The translations under genes were made by a program, and so were the position numbers. Under the pieces are notes generated by a model that ran no database searches, had not been told where the DNA came from, and saw only the letters and a program-made list of their open reading frames with translations. Shown here piece after piece: positions 1 through 5,506 of a stretch of DNA of 6,302 nt. The stretch lies in NCBI GenBank assembly GCA_005791325.1, contig SXXA01000011.1:1-6302 (forward strand), read 5' to 3'. The stretch comes from Actinomycetota bacterium. Its GTDB lineage: Bacteria > Margulisbacteria > Marinamargulisbacteria > SXXA01. Numbering within the stretch: position 1 is the first letter of the stretch; every line of letters begins with the position of its first letter.

Positions 1-1416
1 AGCCTCAATCGCATCGGGGATGGTCATCGATTGTCCGGGTGCCGATGGAATCAGTTTTGCCAACCGATCCACAATAGGTAAGGGTACATTTAATACCCGA
101 CCCACATCCCGAATGACCCCGCGGGAGGCCATGGTTCCAAAGGTCACAATTTGGGATACCCGATCACTGCCATATCGATCCACAATATACTGAATGACCT
201 CATTGCGACGACGAATACAAAAATCCAAGTCAATATCAGGCATCGATACCCGCTCTGGGTTCAAAAACCGTTCAAAAAGCAAACTGTATCGAATGGGGTC
301 AATATTGGTAATGCCCAAGGCATAGGCCACCAACGACCCCGCCGCAGACCCGCGCCCTGGGCCAACCGGAATCAAATTTTGTCGACAAAAATCCAAAAAA
401 TCATAAATAATTAAAAAATAAGGGGCATAATTCATTTTGTTAATAATGCTTAATTCAAACCCCATTCGTTCAGACAATTCAGGGGTCATGTTGCCATATC
501 GATGACCCACCCCCTCTTGTACCAATTGGGTCAAATAAGCATCGGCTGACATGTTGTTTGGACACGGAAAATGGGGCAAATTGACTTGGCCCGTTTCTAG
601 ATGAAGTTGGCAACGAGAGGCGATTATGAGTGTGTTTTGTAAAGCGTCTGGGTAATCAGGAAACAAAGCCCACATGTCGTCAGGGGATCGCAAATAATAG
701 TCATCATCGTCGTTAAATCGGGTGTCTTCTTCCACCAATCGTCCGGTTTGAATGCAGGTTAGAATGTGACGCAAATGAACTTGATTGGGTTCCAAATCCA
801 TGACATCTTGGGTAACCACCATGGGAATCCCAAGCTCATTTGATAGGCTCGCCGACCCTTCAATGGCAATATCATCCAAAGTCGAGCCATGTCGGGACAA
901 CCCCAAATAAAATCGATCCCCATAAATAGATTGTAACTGAGTGGCGGCGGCATGGGCGGCATCGGTTTGATACCGTCGCAATGCAGAGGCAACCGGTCCT
1001 TTGACGCCGGGTGAAATGGCAATTAATTGGGAAGAATATTGGGCCAAACAGGCAAAGTCCACGCGGGGCTTGTAATAAAACCCCTGTAAATGGCCGGCAC
1101 TCACCAATTGTACCAACGATTGATAACCCGATTGATCCATGGCCAACAAAATCAACCGATCCCAGCCGCGTTCACGAACGGACATATCGGGAACCAAATA
1201 CACCTCACATCCCACAATGGGGTTTATCCCTTGTTTTTTGGCGGCGAGATAAAAATCAACCACACCATACATAACCCCATTATCGGTGAGGGCCACACTG
1301 GACATCCCCATGGTTTGACATTTAGATAACAGCGCCTGAATCCGAATGGGGCATTCAAGTAATGAATATTCGGAATGAACGTTTAAATGAACAAAGGAAG
1401 GGGGGGGATTAGTCAT
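1..1416 (-). CDS. dnaE: DNA polymerase III alpha subunit DnaE, N-terminal 472 residues (3' end beyond window)
   Basis: This is the catalytic subunit of the replicative DNA polymerase holoenzyme (family C), acting in the cytoplasm at the replication fork. The reading frame is open from the ATG at 1416 to the window edge. Residues 8-300 form the PHP domain (start FVHLNVHSEYSLL, then IVGCEVY at 67-73 and CIQTGR at 221-226). The polymerase part follows: the GPGRGSAAGS nucleotide-binding loop at 352-361 and SMPDIDLDF at 391-399, which holds two of the three catalytic aspartates; the third should lie beyond the window. The start is well supported because the PHP motif begins 8 residues in, as in other DnaE proteins. 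The ATG overlaps the end of the response-regulator gene by 8 bp and has no clear Shine-Dalgarno, so translation is probably coupled. Codons 4-6 contain a run of eight C. Several PHP metal-ligand positions are substituted (see findings), while the polymerase motifs are intact. Confidence 0.97.
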   Translation of the reverse strand, partial: MTNPPPSFVHLNVHSEYSLLECPIRIQALLSKCQTMGMSSVALTDNGVMYGVVDFYLAAKKQGINPIVGCEVYLVPDMSVRERGWDRLILLAMDQSGYQSLVQLVSAGHLQGFYYKPRVDFACLAQYSSQLIAISPGVKGPVASALRRYQTDAAHAAATQLQSIYGDRFYLGLSRHGSTLDDIAIEGSASLSNELGIPMVVTQDVMDLEPNQVHLRHILTCIQTGRLVEEDTRFNDDDDYYLRSPDDMWALFPDYPDALQNTLIIASRCQLHLETGQVNLPHFPCPNNMSADAYLTQLVQEGVGHRYGNMTPELSERMGFELSIINKMNYAPYFLIIYDFLDFCRQNLIPVGPGRGSAAGSLVAYALGITNIDPIRYSLLFERFLNPERVSMPDIDLDFCIRRRNEVIQYIVDRYGSDRVSQIVTFGTMASRGVIRDVGRVLNVPLPIVDRLAKLIPSAPGQSMTIPDAIEA

Positions 1417-2350
1417 GCGGTGGTGGGCTTTCTTGGGTTAATTTAAGGTATCGACGTTGAACTTTTTTTAATTCCTTAATGGTTTCATGATTCAGGGCCA
1501 GTTGTTGTTGGTAGCGGGCTACTTTTTTTTGATAGCGTTTAACCGACTCTGTAATCCGATCGGACAAATTGGTTTGAATCGACCATAATGTGCGTTCGGT
1601 TTCTTTGCGCTGGGTAATATTGTGTAACGTGGTGACCACCCCAATGAGCTGATGCACGTGGTTTAATAAGGGGGTGGCATTTAATTGAACCACCACCGCC
1701 GCCCCCCCCTGTGGTTTAATGGCAACCCAATCCATTAATTGGGGTTGTTGACTTTGTAACACCAAATCAATGGGGGTTAATGCCAACAGATTCCCATCCC
1801 GATCCATAAATTGTAAAACCTGACGGCTATTCATGCCAACTTCCATGTGTAATCCGGCTTTACATCCATTATTCAAATAGGTAGTGGTATCATTCAAATC
1901 AGTGACCAATACCCATTCTGATAAGGTATCTAATACCGATCGAATCCATTGTTCCCGTTTAACAAGGGCCATTTGGGTGGCATATTTATGATGGGCAATT
2001 TCAATGGTAATTTGTAAATGTCGTTCATCAAATGGTTTTAACACGTACCCAAATGGGTCTGTATCAGTGGCTCGCTTAACGGTGGCGTCATCTGAATAGG
2101 CGGTTAAAAACACCACCGGAATATCGTGCTGACGTCGAATGGCTTGGGCGGTTTGAATCCCATCCTGATTGCCTTTGATATGGATATCCATGAGTACCAA
2201 TTCGGGGACATGGGCCGCCACCAAGGCCATGGCATCGGCGCCGTTATCGGCAATACCAACCACTTGGTAACCCATGCTGGTTAAGCGCATCGACAAATCA
2301 GTCGCGACCAATGCTTCATCTTCCACAATTAAAATTCGGGTTAGGTTCAT
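1409..2350 (-). CDS. Response regulator, REC-PAS with C-terminal coiled coil, no DNA-binding domain
   Basis: This is a 313-residue cytoplasmic two-component response regulator. Residues 4-120 are a complete REC domain: acidic E10/D11, phospho-acceptor D55 (LVLMDIHIKG), T83 (FLTAYSD) and K105 (YVLKPF). A PAS domain follows at about 133-250, ending in the typical HNITQRKETER sequence, and residues 250-303 are charged and heptad-like, probably a coiled coil. No helix-turn-helix, GGDEF, EAL, HD-GYP or kinase output is visible, so the output is presumably protein-protein contact or PAS-dependent signalling (inference). It starts at the ATG of an ATGA overlap with the upstream kinase gene, which is almost certainly its partner. 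An AGGAGG Shine-Dalgarno lies inside the last kinase codons. Its own stop overlaps the dnaE start. The gene carries long homopolymers: G8 in the PAS part, and A8 and A7 in the coiled-coil part. Confidence 0.9.
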   Translation of the reverse strand: MNLTRILIVEDEALVATDLSMRLTSMGYQVVGIADNGADAMALVAAHVPELVLMDIHIKGNQDGIQTAQAIRRQHDIPVVFLTAYSDDATVKRATDTDPFGYVLKPFDERHLQITIEIAHHKYATQMALVKREQWIRSVLDTLSEWVLVTDLNDTTTYLNNGCKAGLHMEVGMNSRQVLQFMDRDGNLLALTPIDLVLQSQQPQLMDWVAIKPQGGAAVVVQLNATPLLNHVHQLIGVVTTLHNITQRKETERTLWSIQTNLSDRITESVKRYQKKVARYQQQLALNHETIKELKKVQRRYLKLTQESPPPHD

Positions 2351-3306
2351 GCTTCCTCCTGCTTCATAATGGAAAATACAATCACAAATCGGGTGCCATT
2401 CCGTTTTTCAAGAGTTAGTTCAGCCGATAATTGCCGACACAATGTGGTAATTAATTGCATGCCCATGGAATGGGATCGGGACAGTTCAATATCATTGGGA
2501 AAGCCAACCCCATTATCATGTACCGACAATTCATAGCGGTTGGCACTAAGTTCCGTCATCTCAACTCGAATGTGCCCTTCAGATCGATTGGTAAATGCAT
2601 ATTTATATGCGTTGGTAATGAGTTCATTTAAAACCAAACCCAATGAAATGGCATAATCAATCGGCAGTGTGATTGAGGGCATAATAAGTTCGTATTGAAT
2701 CACACACGAGGGGGATTGATAAGACAAGGCCAACCGGTTCAGAATGGTGGTGGCATAGTCCAAAAATTGAACTGCGCGCCAATTGTGAGATTGATACAAG
2801 CTTTCGTGAACCAACGACATGGCACGAATACGATCTTGGCATTCTTTGACCACTTGTTTAAATGGGGGGCTATCAATGTAGTGGGTTTGAATCATGAGCA
2901 TACTTGAAATTAGCTGCATGTTATTTTTAACCCGATGATGAATTTCGGATAATAATAGTTCTTTTTCAGCAATAATATCTTCTAAATTACGTTGATCAGC
3001 GGGCTTTTGTTGTTCACACATCAAAAGCATGATGGGCTCTGAATGTGTCGCCAACCCTCGAAATCGAACATGCCATAGGGTTGAATCCCCATCAAAACAT
3101 AATTGAATGTCAGATAAATCGTGTTGGGGATTAAGGGTATGAATCAGATGCATGCAGGTGTCACGATAGGGTGCTGCCACCACTTGTCGCAACGATGAAC
3201 CGGCCAATACACCTGGTAATGTCGAAGCAACAATGAGGCCATCCGTGGCAATAGCCAGGCTTGAAAAGGGTAACACTTGTAACACATGGCGCAGTTCAAC
3301 TTGCAC
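2347..3306 (-). CDS. Cytosolic sensor histidine kinase, HisKA_2 family with N-terminal PAS-like domain
   Basis: This 319-residue protein has no membrane segment, so it is a soluble sensor kinase. Residues about 5-98 look like a divergent PAS sensor fold (it begins LRHVLQVLPFSSLAIATDG). The dimerisation/phospho-acceptor domain is HisKA_2: EIHHRVKNNMQLISSML at 121-137, with H124 (before RVKN) the likely phosphorylated histidine. The ATPase domain has an N box LNELITNAYKYAF (226-238), a G1 box DNGVGF (264-269) and a G2 box MGMQL (281-285); all look intact. The start is a GTG placed 11 bp inside the end of the transporter gene. No upstream in-frame start or Shine-Dalgarno is visible, so reinitiation after the transporter stop is likely. 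A later start would cut into the PAS domain. It overlaps the response-regulator gene by 4 bp, which marks the two as a cognate pair. The ligand is unknown. Confidence 0.92.
   Translation of the reverse strand: MQVELRHVLQVLPFSSLAIATDGLIVASTLPGVLAGSSLRQVVAAPYRDTCMHLIHTLNPQHDLSDIQLCFDGDSTLWHVRFRGLATHSEPIMLLMCEQQKPADQRNLEDIIAEKELLLSEIHHRVKNNMQLISSMLMIQTHYIDSPPFKQVVKECQDRIRAMSLVHESLYQSHNWRAVQFLDYATTILNRLALSYQSPSCVIQYELIMPSITLPIDYAISLGLVLNELITNAYKYAFTNRSEGHIRVEMTELSANRYELSVHDNGVGFPNDIELSRSHSMGMQLITTLCRQLSAELTLEKRNGTRFVIVFSIMKQEEA
2355..2360 (-). promoter_or_regulatory. Strong Shine-Dalgarno of the response-regulator gene
   Basis: AGGAGG on the minus strand, 4 nt before the ATG at 2350, is embedded in the codons for the last residues (QEEA) of the kinase. 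It is the strongest ribosome-binding site in the five-gene run. This suggests that the regulator is translated efficiently relative to the kinase, whose own GTG start has no visible site. Confidence 0.65.
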
Positions 3307-4150
3307 GATGCAAGGCCCATTGAACGCCCATCGAACCCAATAAAATCATACTACCGCCAACCATCATCAGGGTGGTAATGGGTTGTTGTAACAGAATGGC
3401 TCCCAGTATCAAAGTAAACACCACTTCCAAATAGGCCAATAAAGACGCACTGACGGCCGGAATCAGTTGCATGGCCTTAAAAAACAAAAAATACCCAATA
3501 ACGCCCACTAGCAGACAAATCCCCGACACAATAAACCAATCTATGGCGGGCATGGACATCAATGAATACCCGGCAAAAGGAAGGATAACAAGGCCCCCCA
3601 AGCCATTTTGAATCCATACTTGTTCGATGGCGGATAGCTGAGTGGGGTGCTGTTTCAAAGCCACCAGCATCCATGCATTGGTCAGGGCACAGGTTAGTAT
3701 CGCGATCACCCCAGACCAGTTGGAAAAGTCAAATAAGCTGGGTGATTGAATTAATCCAATGCCGATAAGGGCTAAAATCCCGCAGGTCAGCTGGATATAA
3801 TCGAAGGTTTGTTTTAAAAACAGTCGCCCGATTAGAGCCAGCATGAGGGGCCAGGTGTATAACAATAAAATGGCTTGTCCGACCGGCAGGTGGTGAAAAC
3901 CCCAAAAATACAAGATGGCTCGAATGAGGTTTAAGGCCATAATCAATAGCGACCAAGGGTGCCATAACAAAGCCATTCGATTGACGTGACGCCACTGTAA
4001 CAGGGGGGTTAATAATAGGGTGGGAATGGACAGTCTAATGACGGTTAGCGCCATGATTGAAACATGGGTTACATGGCTATAAACCCCCATGGTAGACCAA
4101 ACGGCACAGGCTAAAATCACGAGTAAAACGGCTAGAGTTGATTTTTCCAT
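3296..4150 (-). CDS. EamA/DMT-superfamily transporter, ten predicted membrane helices
   Basis: This 284-residue inner-membrane protein has the two-fold repeated five-helix layout of the drug/metabolite transporter superfamily. Hydrophobic segments lie at about 5-25, 33-52, 66-86, 90-109, 117-135, 146-164, 183-200, 204-224, 231-253 and 258-278. The first half shows LPVGQAILLLYTWPLMLAL (88-106). The second shows LIPAVSASLLAYLEVVF (229-245), both typical of EamA repeats. The glutamate that usually follows the ninth helix is Q here (LLQQPIT). Family members export amino acids, sugars or metabolites; the substrate cannot be told from sequence. The ATG at 4150 has an AAAGGA Shine-Dalgarno 8 nt upstream and lies 19 bp inside the preceding small membrane gene. 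Its TGA overlaps the kinase start, so transporter and sensor are probably expressed together. Confidence 0.9.
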   Translation of the reverse strand: MEKSTLAVLLVILACAVWSTMGVYSHVTHVSIMALTVIRLSIPTLLLTPLLQWRHVNRMALLWHPWSLLIMALNLIRAILYFWGFHHLPVGQAILLLYTWPLMLALIGRLFLKQTFDYIQLTCGILALIGIGLIQSPSLFDFSNWSGVIAILTCALTNAWMLVALKQHPTQLSAIEQVWIQNGLGGLVILPFAGYSLMSMPAIDWFIVSGICLLVGVIGYFLFFKAMQLIPAVSASLLAYLEVVFTLILGAILLQQPITTLMMVGGSMILLGSMGVQWALHRAS

Positions 4151-4383
4151 CGCCAGTATCCTTTCAAATTAAGGACAAATAAAATCACGTTGCCGGTGAC
4201 CAGCCCCCATCCTAGCGTCATACATCCAAAGATGACCCATAATATATTCCCAATCATTCCCAATAAAAAACCAAATGGGCGTTTTTCACCCACATAAAGC
4301 ATACATAAAAATGTAAATAGTGACGCCACCCAGTCGATGCCGGCGTAACGAATTGTAATGGAATGACCAAGCAAGTCTGGCAC
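4132..4383 (-). CDS. Small three-helix membrane protein, PnuC/SemiSWEET-like
   Basis: This 83-residue protein has three hydrophobic segments, at about 15-31, 36-55 and 59-75. Features such as GNILWVIFG (45-53) and the C-terminal LNLKGYWRWK (71-80) resemble the short proteins often annotated as nicotinamide mononucleotide transporter-like, that is, one three-helix bundle of the PnuC/SWEET fold. A single bundle would have to dimerise to form a pore. This assignment is by recalled similarity and the substrate is unknown. The start is taken as GTG at 4383 because AAAGGA lies 9 nt upstream; no in-frame ATG exists near the N-terminus. It is the first gene of the minus-strand run, behind a candidate promoter. 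Its last 19 bp overlap the start of the EamA transporter gene, so the two membrane proteins may be functionally linked (inference). Confidence 0.75.
   Translation of the reverse strand: MPDLLGHSITIRYAGIDWVASLFTFLCMLYVGEKRPFGFLLGMIGNILWVIFGCMTLGWGLVTGNVILFVLNLKGYWRWKNQL
4159..4164 (-). promoter_or_regulatory. Shine-Dalgarno of the EamA transporter gene
   Basis: AAAGGA on the minus strand lies 8 nt before the ATG at 4150, inside the last codons of the preceding PnuC-like gene. It supports this ATG as the start despite the 19-bp gene overlap. Confidence 0.6.
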
Positions 4384-4392
4384 AGGAAATTG

Positions 4393-4398
4393 TCCTTT
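4393..4398 (-). promoter_or_regulatory. Shine-Dalgarno that decides the GTG start of the PnuC-like gene
   Basis: AAAGGA reads on the minus strand with 9 nt to the GTG at 4383. It sits in the 10-bp perfect palindrome CCTTTAAAGG (4394-4403), and its AGGA can also pair with the TCCT immediately before the GTG. Two competing local pairings could therefore mask it. That regulatory role is only a possibility, since the stems are short. Confidence 0.45.
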
Positions 4399-4417
4399 AA
4401 AGGGTGTAAGAGGGTAT

Positions 4418-4447
4418 ATTATAAGTGGATTTCAATGAATGTGGGAA
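4418..4447 (-). promoter_or_regulatory. Candidate sigma70-type promoter of the five-gene run
   Basis: On the minus strand a perfect TATAAT (4418-4423) is preceded, after 18 nt, by TTCCCA (4442-4447), which matches 4 of 6 positions of TTGACA. The -10 box ends 34 bp before the GTG of the PnuC-like gene. No other promoter-like sequence in this spacer fits as well. The position fits a single promoter driving the overlapping genes through dnaE, although internal promoters are not excluded. Confidence 0.45.
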
Positions 4448-4509
4448 GGGCAGGATATCAGATGGTTGGGTGTGAGTATGATGAATGGGTGGGCGATGGT
4501 ATTCCCGAA

Positions 4510-4540
4510 GTGGGTGCCAGGGTGAGCAACCGGCACCCAC
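4510..4540. repeat. Strong stem-loop, 9-bp perfect arms
   Basis: GTGGGTGCC (4510-4518) is the exact inverted complement of GGCACCCAC (4532-4540). The 13-nt interior can pair further (GGT 4521-4523 with ACC 4529-4531, leaving a 2-nt bulge and a 5-nt loop). No T-run follows on either strand, so it is not a standard intrinsic terminator. It lies about 110 bp downstream of the lepB stop and just upstream of the candidate operon promoter. It could be an RNA-stabilising or rho-related end, a protein-binding site or a dispersed repeat. Confidence 0.6.
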
Positions 4541-4544
4541 AGAA

Positions 4545-4568
4545 TTGGAAAGGGAATCCCTTTTCCAA
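4545..4568. repeat. Second stem-loop, 10 bp with one bulge
   Basis: TTGGAAA (4545-4551) pairs with TTTCCAA (4562-4568), and GGG (4552-4554) pairs with CCC (4558-4560) across an AAT loop, leaving one T bulged. It begins 4 bp after the preceding stem-loop. No clear T-tract follows it on either strand. In the lepB transcript the two hairpins would be consecutive. Confidence 0.5.
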
Positions 4569-4595
4569 ATCTCTCGGAGTCCCCCCAGACTTATA

Positions 4596-4629
4596 AATGG
4601 TTCCCTATATTAGATGGGGCTAAACCATT
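4596..4629. repeat. Inverted repeat directly downstream of lepB
   Basis: AATGGTT (4596-4602) is complementary to AACCATT (4623-4629), with inner CCC/GGG pairing possible. It starts 18 bp after the lepB stop in the direction of lepB transcription, a place where a transcript end would be expected. There is no downstream T-run, so intrinsic termination is doubtful. With the two hairpins further on, the spacer from 4384 to 4647 is occupied by structure and promoter rather than by a gene. Confidence 0.35.
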
Positions 4630-4647
4630 CAATCTTATTAATACAGA

Positions 4648-5241
4648 CTAATACAGAAGTTGTGCTCTTGAAATGGGCCAAAAGGTAAATAAGGCTTTTC
4701 CGAATATATTTTGCCGAGGAACGGTTCCCCAAAAACGACTATCACGGGAATTATTGCGGTTGTCCCCCATCATAAAATAATTCCCTTGGGGAATTTTGAT
4801 GGGGCCCATGTTAGCCAAGTCAGAACTGGGTGAATCTTGTTGAACATTAACCCCAGCAAAAAAGACTTCTTTGCCGTTGGCATACACAATGCCCTCTTTA
4901 ATTTGAATGTGTTCACCGGGCAAACCGATTAAGCGTTTGACGTAATCTTTGTTATCCACGACCGAATCAAAAACCACAATTTCACCTCGAACAGGGGCTC
5001 TAAATCGATAGGTGACCCGATCAACCAACAACCGATCCCCAATCATTAATGTTGGAATCATGGAACCGGTTGGTACCACCGACACCATCACCACAAAAGT
5101 TCGGATTAGCAATGCAGCGGTGCCAGCAACAACCACTAATTCAGCCAATTCAAGGATCCAATACCCCCATTTTGTTTTAAGTTTCAAATCGGCCTTATTT
5201 TGATTCCACTTGGATTTTAGTAAACGAATGGTGCGCAGCAT
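4648..5241 (-). CDS. lepB: Type I signal peptidase
   Basis: This 197-residue protein is the membrane-anchored serine protease that cleaves Sec/Tat signal peptides on the outer face of the cytoplasmic membrane. Residues about 27-52 form the single N-terminal membrane anchor. The family boxes follow in order: PTGSMIPTL (57-65) with nucleophile S60, GDRLLVDRV (69-77), YVKRLIGLPGEHI (100-112) with general base K102, and GDNRNNSRDSR (159-169). The C-terminal KALFTFWP (182-189) is also typical. The length is normal for a minimal LepB of S26 type. The ATG at 5241 is preceded by a very strong Shine-Dalgarno. The gene is not overlapped by neighbours and appears to be its own transcription unit. A 9-bp direct repeat, TAATACAGA, occurs twice across its stop codon (4639-4657). 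Confidence 0.96.
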   Translation of the reverse strand: MLRTIRLLKSKWNQNKADLKLKTKWGYWILELAELVVVAGTAALLIRTFVVMVSVVPTGSMIPTLMIGDRLLVDRVTYRFRAPVRGEIVVFDSVVDNKDYVKRLIGLPGEHIQIKEGIVYANGKEVFFAGVNVQQDSPSSDLANMGPIKIPQGNYFMMGDNRNNSRDSRFWGTVPRQNIFGKALFTFWPISRAQLLY

Positions 5242-5245
5242 GGTG

Positions 5246-5253
5246 TCCTCCTT
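5246..5253 (-). promoter_or_regulatory. Shine-Dalgarno of lepB
   Basis: AAGGAGGA on the minus strand lies 4 nt before the ATG at 5241. It fixes the lepB start and indicates strong translation. Confidence 0.75.
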
Positions 5254-5309
5254 GTTAATAGAGCATCTAAAAAAACATATAACCCCTTATAAAACAAGTC
5301 ATAACAGCC

Positions 5310-5438
5310 ATGGGTTTGAGCTTGATTGAACCATTAATAGACGCAGGTAACGCATTCATTGAAAAAAATCCTGCAATATTATCGGTAGTCATTTCGATAA
5401 TTCTTAAGTATAGGACCCCTAAAATTGAAAGTGTGTGA
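5310..5438 (+). CDS. Possible small membrane peptide, 42 residues
   Basis: An ATG at 5310 opens a 42-codon frame ending in TGA at 5436-5438. The N-terminal half is mixed and amphipathic (MGLSLIEPLIDAGNAF). The C-terminal half has one hydrophobic stretch, PAILSVVISIILKY (21-34), followed by basic residues, which is the layout of a single-pass small membrane peptide. I do not recognise a family. Against it, there is no good Shine-Dalgarno before the ATG, no clear promoter, and an ORF of this size can arise by chance in a 250-bp spacer. It runs in the same direction as the repeat-protein gene, ending 68 bp before it, and its stop codon lies inside the 15-bp palindrome at 5432-5446. Confidence 0.3.
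   Translation: MGLSLIEPLIDAGNAFIEKNPAILSVVISIILKYRTPKIESV
5378..5401. promoter_or_regulatory. Inverted repeat, possible operator
   Basis: ATTATCG (5378-5384) and CGATAAT (5395-5401) are perfect inverted complements with a 10-nt spacer, so their centres are 17 bp apart and lie on nearly the same face of the helix for a dimeric regulator. It sits between lepB and the divergent repeat-protein gene. It also falls within the possible small ORF. No family-specific operator is recognised. Confidence 0.3.
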
Positions 5439-5446
5439 GTCACACA
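5432..5446. promoter_or_regulatory. 15-bp palindrome, candidate operator
   Basis: TGTGTGA and TCACACA are perfect inverted arms around a single G. The centre is 34 bp before the TATAAT at 5473, roughly -46 from a start site about 7 nt after that box. That is the range where activators that replace a poor -35 usually bind. It resembles a CRP half-site pair in letters (TGTGA/TCACA), but the spacing is far too short for a CRP site. Confidence 0.4.
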
Positions 5447-5472
5447 ATAACAAACTGGTATTTTTTGTAACG

Positions 5473-5478
5473 TATAAT
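5473..5478 (+). promoter_or_regulatory. Candidate -10 box of the repeat-protein gene
   Basis: A perfect TATAAT lies 28 bp before the ATG at 5507. At 16-18 bp upstream there is no recognisable -35 hexamer and no extended -10 TG, so if it is a promoter it may need an activator. An AAGGA at 5486-5490 lies 16 nt before the ATG, too far for an optimal Shine-Dalgarno. The lepB promoter should lie in the same 5254-5506 spacer on the other strand, but I found no convincing pair of boxes for it. Confidence 0.4.
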
Positions 5479-5506
5479 AGAAATTAAGGAATAAAGTGAT
5501 ATAATT

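Noticed and set aside
151..414. 87-codon plus-strand frame opposite dnaE
   Set aside because: It lies antisense to strongly conserved DnaE motifs (the GPGRGSAAGS loop region) and its translation has no recognisable domain; it is a shadow.
1011..1329. Two overlapping plus-strand frames (1011-1274 and 1090-1329)
   Set aside because: Both are antisense to the PHP domain of dnaE, low in hydrophobic-core pattern and without ribosome-binding sites.
1463..1530. Programmed -1 frameshift at the A7/A8 tracts of the response-regulator gene
   Set aside because: The tracts can act as slippery sequences, but the 0-frame product is full-length with a logical coupling to dnaE, and I see no stimulatory structure or meaningful -1 product.
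4363..4596. 77-codon plus-strand frame, or its shorter form from ATG 4438, in the spacer
   Set aside because: Its sequence runs through both hairpins and the minus-strand promoter, the peptide looks random, and the longer form overlaps the PnuC-like gene antisense.
4596..4629. Intrinsic terminator for lepB
   Set aside because: The inverted repeat is in the right place but is not GC-rich at the base and has no T-run after it on the minus strand; kept only as an inverted repeat.
5278..5291. TATAA-CCCC-TTATA hairpin as a lepB leader regulator
   Set aside because: The arms are five A/T pairs only, too weak to claim; the same bases give poor -10-like strings without matching -35 boxes.
5434..5444. 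CRP-like site TGTGA/TCACA
   Set aside because: Only one base separates the half-sites, while CRP needs six; reported as an unassigned palindrome instead.
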